This document shows, piece after piece, positions 24,879 to 34,456 of a DNA stretch of 64,000 nucleotides; the stretch's first letter is position 1, and the number at the start of each line of letters is the position of its first letter. The translations under genes were made by a program, and so were the position numbers. Origin of the DNA: Propionibacteriaceae bacterium (GTDB taxonomy: Bacteria; Actinomycetota; Actinomycetes; Propionibacteriales; Propionibacteriaceae); assembly GCA_031267645.1 (NCBI GenBank), contig JAIRYW010000013.1:1-64000 (forward strand), written 5' to 3'. Below the pieces are notes generated by a model. That model saw only the letters and a program-made list of their open reading frames with translations, searched no databases and was not told where the DNA came from.

Positions 24879-26327
24879 ATGACCAGCACGCTCGACCAAT
24901 TGCGCCGCCTCAGCCCGATTCTGGAGCCGGGCCAGGCCGGCTTCGAGGCCTATCTCAACGACCGTTCCGTCTGGACCGAGCCGGCCGCCCCGCTGGCCGT
25001 CGCCCTGCCCGAGTCGACCGCCCAAGTGTCGGCGGTGGTGGCCTGGTGCGCCGAGCACGGCCTGCCGGTCATCCCGCGGGGGGCCGGCAGCGGGGTGTCG
25101 GGCGGGGCGACCGCCCGCGCCGGGTCGGTCGTGGTCTCAGTCGAACGGATGGACCAGATCTTGGAGATCGACCAGGCCAAGCGCCAGGTCCGGGTCCAAC
25201 CAGGCCTGATCAACGCCGACTTGAGGCGGGTGGTCGAACCCATGGGTCTGTTCTATCCGCCCGACCCGGCCTCTCTGGCGGAATCCAGCATCGGCGGCAA
25301 CATAGCCACCAACGCTGGCGGCCTGTTCTGTCTGAAATACGGTGTGACGAGGGATTACGTCATCTCCTTGGAGGTCGTCATCGGCACCGGCGAGGTTCTC
25401 CGCCTGCGTCGCGAGGTGTCGAAGGACGTCATGGGCTACGACCTGGCCTCGCTGGTGGTGGGCTCCGAGGGCACCCTCGGCATCGTGACCGAGGCCACCT
25501 TGCGGCTGATCCCGCTGCCATCCGACCCGGTGGCCACGGTGATGGGCCGCTTCGACGCCATGGAGCCGGTCGGGCGGGCCATCGAAGGCCTGTTCCAGGC
25601 CGGGCTCGATCCCATCGCCTTGGAGTTCGTCGACCCGATCTTCATGGACGCCGTGGCCCGCTACAACCAGACCGCGCCGACAGCGGCCCTGGACGGTCCG
25701 GCCGACCCAGACAGCTCGGTCGGTCCAGACGGTTCAGACGGTCCAGGCAGAGCCGGCGCGGTCCGTACCTCGGTCCTGATCGCCCAGATCGCCATGACCT
25801 GGCCCCTGGACGACCCGGCCAACCAGGGCCGGAAGACCGAGACGGTCTTCCGCCAAGCCGGGGCCCGGACGGTCGAGTGGAGCGCCAGCGAAGCCGAGGC
25901 CGACCGCCTGATGGCGGACCGGCGGCTCTGCTTCACCGCGCTCAGCGCCGAGGGCCCGACCGTGTCGGAGGACGTCTCGGTGCCCCGCACCGAATTGGGG
26001 CGGCTGCTGGTGGCGATCGAGCGGGTGGCGGACCGACACGGCCTCGTCATCGGCACTATGGGCCACGCCGGCGACGGCAACCTGCATCCCTGCATTCCGA
26101 TCCCACCCGGGCCGGACGGGGACGCCCGGGCCCAAGCCGCCTTCGAGGACATCATGCGCCAGGCCATCCTGCTGGGCGGATCGGTCACCGGCGAACATGG
26201 CGTCGGGCTGCTCAAGGCCGAGGCCATGCGCCAAGCCTTGGGCCCGACTCAGATGGCGTTGCACCGGGCCATCAAGGCCGCCTTCGACCCGGCGGGAATC
26301 CTCAACCCCGGCAAGATGCTGGCCTGA
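24879..26327 (+). CDS. GlcD-like FAD-linked oxidase (2-hydroxyacid dehydrogenase type)
   Basis: A 482-residue flavoprotein of the vanillyl-alcohol-oxidase fold. The FAD-binding N-terminal part has PRGAGSGVSGGATARAGS and SIGGNIATNAGGLFCLKYG. The C-terminal substrate domain ends with GTMGHAGDGNLHPCI and VTGEHGVGLLKAEAM, the metal-binding and catalytic motifs of D-lactate/glycolate dehydrogenases. A Pro/Asp/Ser/Gly-rich insertion (about residues 268-290) interrupts the substrate domain. It probably oxidises glycolate or D-lactate; specificity cannot be read. The gene lies 49 nt after metQ but is unlikely to be functionally linked to methionine uptake. Confidence 0.88.
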   Translation: MTSTLDQLRRLSPILEPGQAGFEAYLNDRSVWTEPAAPLAVALPESTAQVSAVVAWCAEHGLPVIPRGAGSGVSGGATARAGSVVVSVERMDQILEIDQAKRQVRVQPGLINADLRRVVEPMGLFYPPDPASLAESSIGGNIATNAGGLFCLKYGVTRDYVISLEVVIGTGEVLRLRREVSKDVMGYDLASLVVGSEGTLGIVTEATLRLIPLPSDPVATVMGRFDAMEPVGRAIEGLFQAGLDPIALEFVDPIFMDAVARYNQTAPTAALDGPADPDSSVGPDGSDGPGRAGAVRTSVLIAQIAMTWPLDDPANQGRKTETVFRQAGARTVEWSASEAEADRLMADRRLCFTALSAEGPTVSEDVSVPRTELGRLLVAIERVADRHGLVIGTMGHAGDGNLHPCIPIPPGPDGDARAQAAFEDIMRQAILLGGSVTGEHGVGLLKAEAMRQALGPTQMALHRAIKAAFDPAGILNPGKMLA

Positions 26328-26419
26328 CCAGCTAGTCCCGACCGTTCCCGCCGGCCGCCGCCCCGGCGGTTACGGTCGGGGTCACGGCGTCCGGTCCAGT
26401 TCCGGAGCCGGGACGGGGA

Positions 26420-26528
26420 CTGTGAACTCGGACTGGACCGAAGCTGGGACCGGGACGCGGGACGGTCCGGATCCGGGACCGCCAACGAGTCCTGTGAACT
26501 CGGACTGGACCGGAGCTGGGACCGGGAC
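26420..26528. repeat. Direct repeat pair between convergent genes
   Basis: Two 37-bp copies beginning CTGTGAACTCGGACTGGACC (26420-26456 and 26492-26528) differ at one base and lie 72 bp apart, between the glcD-like and glnR stop codons. A GGTCC-GGATCC-GGGACC near-palindrome lies between them. They may work as terminators or reflect a local duplication. Confidence 0.75.
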
Positions 26529-26532
26529 CGCT

Positions 26533-27186
26533 TCAGGGCCGGATGGCGAAGCGGTAGCCGACGTTGCGGACAGTGCCGATCAACCACTCGTGCTCGGGCC
26601 CGAGCTTGGCCCGCAGCCGCCGGACGTGGACGTCGACCGTCCGAGTGCCGCCGTAGTAGTCGTAGCCCCAGACCTCGGCCAGCAGATGCTCGCGCGAGAA
26701 GACCCGCCCGGGGTGCAGAGCGAGGTATTTGAGCAGTTCGAACTCGGTGTAGGTCAGCTCCAGGGGATGGCCGTCCAGCATCACCGAATAGGCCGCCTCG
26801 TCGATCACCAGATCGCCCACCGCGATGGTCTCGGGGTAGGCCTCGGGCGGGGCGGTGACGATACGCAGCCGGGCGTCGTACTCGGCCGGGCCGGCCCCGT
26901 CCAAAATGAAGTCGGCGCAGCTCCACTCCTGAGAGAAGACCGGCAGGCCGCCCTCGGCCAAGATGACCAGACGGGGCACCATGATGCCGGCCGAACCGAA
27001 CAACTGGCAGATCGTCTTAGCCGCCACCAAGTCGTTACGGGCGTCCACGATGACCACGTCGACCCCGGCCGAGTCGGTCAGGACCTGGTCGGTCGGCCGC
27101 CGGGTGGACAGCGCGTGGGGCAGCAGCGACAGCGGCGGCACGGGATTGGGCCCAACCCGGTCCGTGATCAGTAAAATTGTCGCCAC
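26533..27186 (-). CDS. glnR: GlnR-type nitrogen-response regulator
   Basis: A 217-residue OmpR-type regulator. The N-terminal receiver-like domain (VATILLITDRVG, VDVVIVDARNDLVAAKTICQ) is the atypical orphan receiver of GlnR. The C-terminal winged helix (TYTEFELLKYLALHPGRVFS, VWGYDYYGGTRTVDVHVRRL, GTVRNVGYRF) is nearly the Streptomyces GlnR sequence from memory. GlnR controls ammonium uptake, glutamine synthetase and other nitrogen genes. The GTG at 27186 is chosen because GAGGAGGAGG ends about 6 nt upstream and family alignment starts there; the longer frame to 27327 has no signal. No nitrogen genes are adjacent. TATTGT (27213-27218, minus) is a possible -10. Confidence 0.9.
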   Translation of the reverse strand: MATILLITDRVGPNPVPPLSLLPHALSTRRPTDQVLTDSAGVDVVIVDARNDLVAAKTICQLFGSAGIMVPRLVILAEGGLPVFSQEWSCADFILDGAGPAEYDARLRIVTAPPEAYPETIAVGDLVIDEAAYSVMLDGHPLELTYTEFELLKYLALHPGRVFSREHLLAEVWGYDYYGGTRTVDVHVRRLRAKLGPEHEWLIGTVRNVGYRFAIRP

Positions 27187-27190
27187 CGAC

Positions 27191-27200
27191 GCCTCCTCCT
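27191..27200 (-). promoter_or_regulatory. Strong Shine-Dalgarno fixing the glnR start
   Basis: On the minus strand AGGAGGAGGC lies 4-6 nt before the GTG at 27186. It is among the strongest ribosome-binding sites in the window and decides against the longer upstream frame. Confidence 0.75.
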
Positions 27201-27363
27201 CGGTCACTGCGAACAATAGTGGAAGGATTGAGTCAGTCCTGTGACGTTTCGGAAAGCCGACCAGCCCCGGGCCGGACCCGACCGGACGGACCAGATGCGG
27301 CGGAACCGGACGGGGAATCCTCGTCACCCCCGGAGCCGGACCCGACCCCGCCTGGCTGGTGCC

Positions 27364-27834
27364 CTAACCCTCCAGACAGATCGTGACCGGTCCGTGGTTG
27401 ACCAGCTCGACCTCCATCAGAGCGCCGAAGCGGCCGGTCTCGACCTGGGCTCCCAGCCCGCGCAGGGCGTCCACGAAGGCCTCCAGCAACGGCTCGGCCA
27501 GCGCCGCTGGGGCGGCCGCCTGCCAGGAGGGGCGGCGGCCCTTGCGGGTGTCGGCGTACAAGGTGAACTGGCTGACGACCAGCAGCGGGGCGGCGAGGTC
27601 GGAACAGGACAGGTCGCCCCGCGACCAGCCGGCGGCGCCGTCCTCGGGCCGGGCGTCCGGGTCGGGCAGCACCCGCAGCCCCCAAACCTTGGCCGCCAGC
27701 TGGGCCGCCACGGAGACGGTGTCGGTCTGGGTCACCCCGACCAGGAGCACCAGGCCGGGCGCGGGCAGTCGGCCCACCACCTCGCCGGCGACCCGGACCT
27801 CGGCCCGGCTGGCCCGTTGCAGCACGATTCGCAC
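27364..27834 (-). CDS. dtd: D-aminoacyl-tRNA deacylase
   Basis: A 156-residue enzyme that removes D-amino acids (and glycine) from mischarged tRNA. The family motifs are present: start [20 protein letters not shown], the catalytic [16 protein letters not shown], and the cross-subunit NHGPVTI near the C-terminus. Length is normal for the dimeric Dtd family. The GTG start at 27834 sits 6 nt after a TAGGCT -10 box, so the message is probably leaderless. It lies upstream of glnR on the same strand, 177 nt away, but glnR has its own signals. Confidence 0.94.
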   Translation of the reverse strand: MRIVLQRASRAEVRVAGEVVGRLPAPGLVLLVGVTQTDTVSVAAQLAAKVWGLRVLPDPDARPEDGAAGWSRGDLSCSDLAAPLLVVSQFTLYADTRKGRRPSWQAAAPAALAEPLLEAFVDALRGLGAQVETGRFGALMEVELVNHGPVTICLEG

Positions 27835-27840
27835 GCTGCG

Positions 27841-27846
27841 AGCCTA
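27841..27846 (-). promoter_or_regulatory. TAGGCT -10 box for leaderless dtd mRNA
   Basis: TAGGCT on the minus strand, then six bases (CGCAGC), then the GTG of dtd. This is the same arrangement as at mshD and the YbjQ gene. Confidence 0.55.
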
Positions 27847-27930
27847 CGCCGTCGCCGACTGGCCCCACCGGCGGAGGACGACGGTGGGGCCGGGCCGGAG
27901 CGGAGGCGGGCCTGGACGGTCGGCCGCCGT

Positions 27931-27936
27931 TAGACT
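27931..27936 (+). promoter_or_regulatory. TAGACT -10 box for a small membrane ORF
   Basis: TAGACT is followed by six bases and a GTG at 27943 that opens a 42-codon hydrophobic frame, matching the leaderless spacing seen elsewhere in the window. Confidence 0.4.
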
Positions 27937-27942
27937 CGGACG

Positions 27943-28071
27943 GTGGCGAGCGCCAGTGTTTGGATCATGGTGGGCCTGACGGCCCTGATCGGAGTCGGCC
28001 CGATGGTCGGACTGTGGCGCGTTTGGGCGTCGATCAGACAGGAGCGGCATGGCCTTCCAGATCTCGACTGA
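27943..28071 (+). CDS. Possible 42-residue single-span membrane peptide
   Basis: A GTG-started frame of 42 codons encodes VASASVWIMVGLTALIGVGP and continues MVGLWRVWASIRQERHG, a plausible single transmembrane helix followed by a basic stretch. It lies 6 nt after a TAGACT -10 box and ends 23 nt inside the nitrobindin-like gene, so translation could couple into that gene, whose Shine-Dalgarno (CAGGAG) is inside this frame. No family is recognised. It may instead be leader sequence. Confidence 0.4.
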   Translation: MASASVWIMVGLTALIGVGPMVGLWRVWASIRQERHGLPDLD

Positions 28072-28549
28072 ACTCGACCCGGCCTTGGTGGGGCTGGCTT
28101 GGATGATCGGCCGTTGGCAGGGCTCCGGCTCCGGCGTCGAACCGGACGGCCAACCCTTCGACTACGGCCTGACGATCGACTTCGCCGAGACCGGCCGGGC
28201 CTGGCTGCACTATCTGATGCAGTGGTTCGAAGCCGACGCCGCCGGCCAGCCGATCCGGCCCCTGGGTTTGGAGACCGGCTTCTGGCGGCCCCAGCCGGAC
28301 GGCCAGGTCGAGGTCGTGATCGCGCAGCCGGAAGGCGTGGCCGAGATCTACATCGGCCAGATCGACGGCGCCAAGATCGAGTTGCGGACCGACCTGGTGG
28401 TGCGCACTGACACGGCCGAGGTGGCGACTTCGGGCGGCCACCGTCTGTACGGCAACGTCGAGTCGGACCTGATGTTCGCTTACGACCGGGGCACCGACCA
28501 GTCGGACTTGCAGCCTTATCTGTGGGCCCGGCTGAAGCGGGTCGAGTGA
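28049..28549 (+). CDS. Nitrobindin-like FABP-family heme protein
   Basis: A 166-residue beta-barrel protein of the DUF1794/nitrobindin family. The family start PALVGLAWMIGRWQGSGSG, the central LGLETGFWRPQPDGQVEVVI and the YAYD/MFAYD-like end are visible. Nitrobindins bind ferric heme and react with nitric oxide or peroxynitrite; an actinobacterial homologue is known as a heme-binding peroxynitrite isomerase. The usual heme-ligand histidine should lie in the C-terminal third (SGGHRLYGNVES is the candidate). The ATG has a CAGGAG Shine-Dalgarno. It is followed 7 nt later by ygfZ, an arrangement common in actinobacteria. Confidence 0.85.
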   Translation: MAFQISTELDPALVGLAWMIGRWQGSGSGVEPDGQPFDYGLTIDFAETGRAWLHYLMQWFEADAAGQPIRPLGLETGFWRPQPDGQVEVVIAQPEGVAEIYIGQIDGAKIELRTDLVVRTDTAEVATSGGHRLYGNVESDLMFAYDRGTDQSDLQPYLWARLKRVE

Positions 28550-28556
28550 GCCGGCC

Positions 28557-29627
28557 GTGAGCCGCGTGCTGTTCCCGGACGGCCCGGACGTCGGCCTGGC
28601 CTGGCATTACGGCGATCCGCTGGGCGAGCAGCGCTGGCTGGACGGCGACGGCGCCGTGGTCGACCTGTCCAACCGTGACGTCATCTGTCTGACCGGTCCG
28701 CAGCGGGCCGAGTACCTCGACCTGATCGGGACTCAGCGGCTGGCCGGTCTGGCGGCGGGCCAGGCGGCCTGGGCCTATCTGCTGGACGGGCGGGGCCAGA
28801 TCCAGAACGACCTCCACCTGGTCGAGACCGGCCAGGCCATCTGGGCCTGGACCGAGCCGGGGCGCGGCCCGGACTTGGCCGACTGGTTGGAGAGCCGAAA
28901 ATTCCGTCTCCAAGTCGAGGCCCGGGCCTGCCCCGAACTGGCCCTGGTCTGGGCCTCCGGCCAGGCCGGCGGCCTGCTCGACCTGGCCCAGACGGCCGGT
29001 TGGGTGACGCGACGGGGGCCGGAGTCGCTGGGCGGAGCCGAGGTCCTGGTCCCCCGGGACGATCTGGCTCGGGCCCTGGCCAGCGGCCAGCCGGTCGGAC
29101 TGTGGGGGTTCGAGGCCCGCCGCATCGCGGCCGGTCTGCCCCGGTTGGGCCTGGACACCGACCAGCGCACCATTCCGAACGAGCTCGGCCTGCCCTCCCT
29201 GGCCGTCTCGTTGGACAAAGGGTGTTATCCCGGGCAGGAGACCGTGGCCCGGGTGCACAATCTGGGCCACCCGCCCCGGCGCTTGGTCCGGCTCCATCTG
29301 GACGGTTCGGCCGAACGACTGTTGGCCTCGGGCACGCCCTTACGACTGGCTCCGAGCGGGCGGTCCGACGTCCCAGAGGAGCCGGCCGAGACCGACCCGT
29401 CGGGCCCGGTCGGCCGACTGGGTTCGATGTCCTGGCACTGGGAACTGGGGCCGATCGGTCTGGCCCTGGTGCGCCGACAGCTGCCCCAGGCGGCCACTGT
29501 GCTGGCGGACGAGGTGGCCGGGGCGGTCGAAGACCTGGTCGACCCCGAACAGGGCCGCCATTTCCGTTCCGACCTGCCGGGCCGAGCCCGCCGACGGTCA
29601 CTCGGCCCCATCGGCGGACCGGCTTAG
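28557..29627 (+). CDS. ygfZ: YgfZ/GcvT-like folate-binding iron-sulfur maturation protein
   Basis: A 356-residue protein of the YgfZ family, related to the glycine-cleavage T protein and needed to keep certain iron-sulfur enzymes active. The diagnostic motif K-G-C-Y-x-G-Q-E is present as DKGCYPGQETVARVHNLG, with the essential cysteine. A Pro/Glu/Asp/Ser-rich insertion (about residues 265-285, SGRSDVPEEPAETDPSGPVG) sits in the C-terminal barrel. The GTG start is 7 nt after the nitrobindin-like stop, so the two genes form an operon. Confidence 0.9.
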   Translation: MSRVLFPDGPDVGLAWHYGDPLGEQRWLDGDGAVVDLSNRDVICLTGPQRAEYLDLIGTQRLAGLAAGQAAWAYLLDGRGQIQNDLHLVETGQAIWAWTEPGRGPDLADWLESRKFRLQVEARACPELALVWASGQAGGLLDLAQTAGWVTRRGPESLGGAEVLVPRDDLARALASGQPVGLWGFEARRIAAGLPRLGLDTDQRTIPNELGLPSLAVSLDKGCYPGQETVARVHNLGHPPRRLVRLHLDGSAERLLASGTPLRLAPSGRSDVPEEPAETDPSGPVGRLGSMSWHWELGPIGLALVRRQLPQAATVLADEVAGAVEDLVDPEQGRHFRSDLPGRARRRSLGPIGGPA

Positions 29628-29663
29628 CCCCGGCCGACCTTCGGCCCCAACGACCGACCGGAC

Positions 29664-31532
<1,869 letters not shown>

Positions 31533-31807
31533 CGATCTCCTTGAGCGAGCGGATGGTCCACGGCGAGGCGGACCGGTCTGTCATTCTACCGACCGAGCCC
31601 ACCGCCCGGCTCCGTCGTCGGCTCCGGACGGCGGCGCCCGCCGACTGGGCGGGGCTGGGACGGCGGCGCTGGCGGCGTATGGTGTTGGTCCACCGGCCTG
31701 CGGCGTCCGCCCACTCCGCCCCGACGCTGAGCGGAACCCAGGCCCGATGGTCCCGCCTCGAACCGCCCAGCCTCGCCCCTTCGGGAGACACAACACTAGG
31801 AGAACCC

Positions 31808-32746
31808 ATGAAGACCATCTCTCTGTCCGGCGCCGACCTGGTGGCCTCCAACGTCATCCTGGGCCAGATGCGGATCTGGGAAAAGACCGACGACGAGATC
31901 CGGGCCTTGGCCCGGGCCGGTCTGGAAGCCGGCGTCAACATGGTCGACCACGCCGACATCTACGGCGGCGGGGTCGAGCACCGTTGCGAGGAGCGCTTCG
32001 CCCAGGCCCTCCAGCTGACGCCGTCCCAACGCTCGCAGCTGATCATCCAGACCAAGTGCGGCATCAACCTGGCCGAGAACTATTTCGACTTCTCGGCTCA
32101 ACGCATCCTGACCCAGGTCGAGGGGTCGCTCAAAGCCCTTCAGACCGACTACATCGACATCCTGCTGTTGCACCGACCGGACGCCTTGGTCGAGCCGGAG
32201 GAGGTGGCCCAGGCCTTGGACCAGCTCCACCGCCAAGGCAAGGTGCTCCACTTCGGCGTCTCCAACCACACGCCCAACCAGATCGAGCTGCTCAAGACCG
32301 CCGTCACCCAACCCCTGATCGTCAACCAGCTCCAGCTGTCGATCCCGCACTCCTCGCTGGTGGCGGCCCCGCTGGCCGCCAACATGGCCAACTTGGACCA
32401 GTCCATCGACCGTGACAATGGTCTTTTGGACTACTGCCGGATCCACCACATCACGGTGCAGGCCTGGTCGCCCTTCCAACATGGCTTCTTCCGGGGCACC
32501 TTCTTGGGCGACCGCGAGAACTTCGCCGCCCTCAACGACGTGCTCGACCGGCTGGCGGCCCAATACCAAGTCACGCCGCTGGCCATCGCCACGGCTTGGA
32601 TCTTGCGCCACCCGGCCCGGCCGCAAGTGGTCCTGGGCACCACCCGGCCCGACCGGGTGCGGGAGGCCTGCGCCGGCTCCGACCTGGTTTTGACCCGGCC
32701 GGAGTGGTACGAGCTGTTCAAGGCGGCCGGCCACCGCGTGCCCTGA
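31808..32746 (+). CDS. Aldo/keto reductase
   Basis: A 312-residue NADPH-dependent oxidoreductase with a TIM barrel. The catalytic Asp-Tyr-Lys-His set can be traced: Asp/Tyr in NMVDHADIYGGG, Lys in IIQTKCGINL and His in ILLLHRPD. The C-terminal cofactor loop is VVLGTTRPDRVREAC. It is closest to the YdhF-type subgroup (oxidoreductase with substrate-binding GVSNHTPNQIELL). Substrate unknown. The ATG at 31808 has AGGAG 6-7 nt upstream; the longer frame reaching back to 31541 is GC-rich read-through. Monocistronic. Confidence 0.9.
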   Translation: MKTISLSGADLVASNVILGQMRIWEKTDDEIRALARAGLEAGVNMVDHADIYGGGVEHRCEERFAQALQLTPSQRSQLIIQTKCGINLAENYFDFSAQRILTQVEGSLKALQTDYIDILLLHRPDALVEPEEVAQALDQLHRQGKVLHFGVSNHTPNQIELLKTAVTQPLIVNQLQLSIPHSSLVAAPLAANMANLDQSIDRDNGLLDYCRIHHITVQAWSPFQHGFFRGTFLGDRENFAALNDVLDRLAAQYQVTPLAIATAWILRHPARPQVVLGTTRPDRVREACAGSDLVLTRPEWYELFKAAGHRVP

Positions 32747-32800
32747 GCCCCGGCGGTTTGGTCGGCGGCGGACGGCCCCGTCCGACCAGCGCGCGACCGG

Positions 32801-32898
32801 CCCGATGGGCGCGCGACCGCTGGCGGGCGGCCCCAGCACAGCCGTACAGGACGGCGAAAGCCACGACCACCGACCCGATGGGCGCGCGACCGCTGGCG
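32801..32898. repeat. 25-bp direct repeat pair
   Basis: CCCGATGGGCGCGCGACCGC plus five further bases occurs perfectly at 32801-32825 and 32874-32898, 73 bp apart, in the gap before the Eis-like gene. A partial third copy (GCGCGCGACCGG) lies at about 32789. Function unknown. Confidence 0.75.
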
Positions 32899-32909
32899 CA
32901 CGGCCCGGC

Positions 32910-32939
32910 TTGGCCATAGGGGGTGGCGGATGCCAGGCT
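32910..32939 (+). promoter_or_regulatory. Promoter of the leaderless Eis-like gene
   Basis: TTGGCC (32910-32915) and CAGGCT (32934-32939) are 18 bp apart, and the GTG at 32946 follows after 6 nt. The spacing matches the leaderless pattern of the TAGGCT genes. Confidence 0.5.
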
Positions 32940-32945
32940 GGGGGC

Positions 32946-34208
32946 GTGGATGAGAAGGCGTATCGCTTGGTGGAGGTCGGCTCGCAGCGGGCCGACCAGT
33001 TTTGGAGTGTCGCCCAGTGGGCTTTCGGCGAACCGCCGGTGGCCGGCGAGGCCGAGAGCCTGCGCCGATCCGTCGATTGGTCGCGCAGCCGTGGCGTCGA
33101 GGTGGTCGGCGGGGCCGAGGCCGGCCGCCTGGTGGCGGCCTCGACCTCTTGGCGCTTCGACTTGCCGGCGCCCGGGGCCCGCATCCCGGCCGGCGGCCTG
33201 ACCTGGGTCGGCGTCCACCCCGGACATCGCCGCCAGGGTCTGCTGAGCGCCATGATCGAACGCCATCTGGCCGATTGCCAGGACCGGGGCGAGCCGATCT
33301 CGGTCCTGACCGCCACCGAGGCCCCGATCTATCCCCGCTTCGGCTACGGCTTGGCCGCCAGCGGCCTGGAGCTGACCTTGCCCCGCGGGGCCCGCCTGGT
33401 CGATCTGCCCGCCGCCGCCGGAGTCACGGTCGAATTGGTCGAAGCCGACGTCACCCGCTGGTCCGACCAAGTGGAGTCGATCCACCGCGCCGCCGGCCAG
33501 GGCCCCTGGGCCAGACCCGGCTGGGTCCACTGCGCCACCGTCGGCATGGCCGAGGAGCACTTCGACGATTTCCCCGAACGACGGGGCCAGGCCGAGACTT
33601 TGAAATTGGCTTTGGCCTACCGCCAGGGCCGCCCCAGCGGTTACGCCTTCTTCCAGCGCACCGGCAAGTGGGTCCATCATCGGGCCGTCGGCTCGGCCGC
33701 GGTCAAGGAGCTGGTGGCGCTCGACCCGGCCAGCGGCCACGCCCTCTGGTCGCGTCTGCTCGACCTCGATCTGACCGACCAGGTGACCTCTCCCCTGCTG
33801 CCGGTGGACGACCCGCTGTTGACCTGGCTGGTCGATCCCCGGGCCGCCCAGCCCCTGCTGAGCGACGTCGCCTGGCTACGCCTGGTCGACTTGCCGACGG
33901 CTCTGTCCACCCGCCGTTACGCCACCGCGGTCGACTTGACGCTGGAGGTGACGGACCGTCTGATCCCGGCCAACGCCGGTCGTTGGCGCCTGGTCGGCGG
34001 CCCCGACCAGGCCAGCCTGACCCGGACCGAGGCCGCGCCCGACCTCGTCCTCGACGTCAAAGAGCTGGGCAGCCTCTACCTGGGCGGCGGTTCGACCGGC
34101 GCTTTGGCCGGCGCCAGTCGGATCGAACAACGCCGCCTAGGCGCCCTGGCCCAGCTCGACGCCGCCTGCCACCACTGGTTGGCCCCCGGTCTGTCGCGCG
34201 TGTTCTAA
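32946..34208 (+). CDS. Eis-like GNAT N-acetyltransferase
   Basis: A 420-residue protein with the three-part Eis architecture: an N-terminal GNAT domain, a second GNAT-like domain and a C-terminal sterol-carrier-protein-like domain. The acetyl-CoA motif is VGVHPGHRRQGLLSAMIERH, and the protein ends in a C-terminal phenylalanine carboxylate (GLSRVF), as in Eis where the terminal carboxylate acts as base. Mycobacterial Eis acetylates aminoglycosides at several positions and peptides; whether this one does is not visible. The GTG start is chosen by the promoter spacing and homology. Confidence 0.87.
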   Translation: MDEKAYRLVEVGSQRADQFWSVAQWAFGEPPVAGEAESLRRSVDWSRSRGVEVVGGAEAGRLVAASTSWRFDLPAPGARIPAGGLTWVGVHPGHRRQGLLSAMIERHLADCQDRGEPISVLTATEAPIYPRFGYGLAASGLELTLPRGARLVDLPAAAGVTVELVEADVTRWSDQVESIHRAAGQGPWARPGWVHCATVGMAEEHFDDFPERRGQAETLKLALAYRQGRPSGYAFFQRTGKWVHHRAVGSAAVKELVALDPASGHALWSRLLDLDLTDQVTSPLLPVDDPLLTWLVDPRAAQPLLSDVAWLRLVDLPTALSTRRYATAVDLTLEVTDRLIPANAGRWRLVGGPDQASLTRTEAAPDLVLDVKELGSLYLGGGSTGALAGASRIEQRRLGALAQLDAACHHWLAPGLSRVF

Positions 34209-34456
34209 CCGCCCGCCCGGTCGGCTGGAAACGGGCGGGATCAAGGCCGCCTCGTCCGGTTTTGGGCGCTGCGGTCGGTTGGATGATAGGAACAGTGGTC
34301 TTCGTCGCTTTGGTCCTGCGGACATTTTGACCGGCCGGACCGCCGGAAAGCCCCGAAGCCGAGCCGGCCGGGCCCCGCTCCCCCAGCGACAGGACCCGAC
34401 CGGCGGTCGAGGATACGACTACGACGAGCGGCCGGACGACGGGCCGCTCCGTCTCA

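Noticed and set aside
27187..27260. GlnR autoregulatory box upstream of glnR
   Set aside because: GAAAC and GTCAC occur side by side, but the 6-nt spacing expected between half-sites of a GlnR box is absent.
32801..32898. Insertion-sequence ends or attachment site
   Set aside because: The 25-bp copies are direct repeats 73 bp apart with no transposase or integrase nearby, so they were left as a simple repeat.
34209..34456. Short hydrophobic frame of about 15 codons near 34282
   Set aside because: It is too short, has no ribosome-binding site or clear promoter, and cannot be told from chance.
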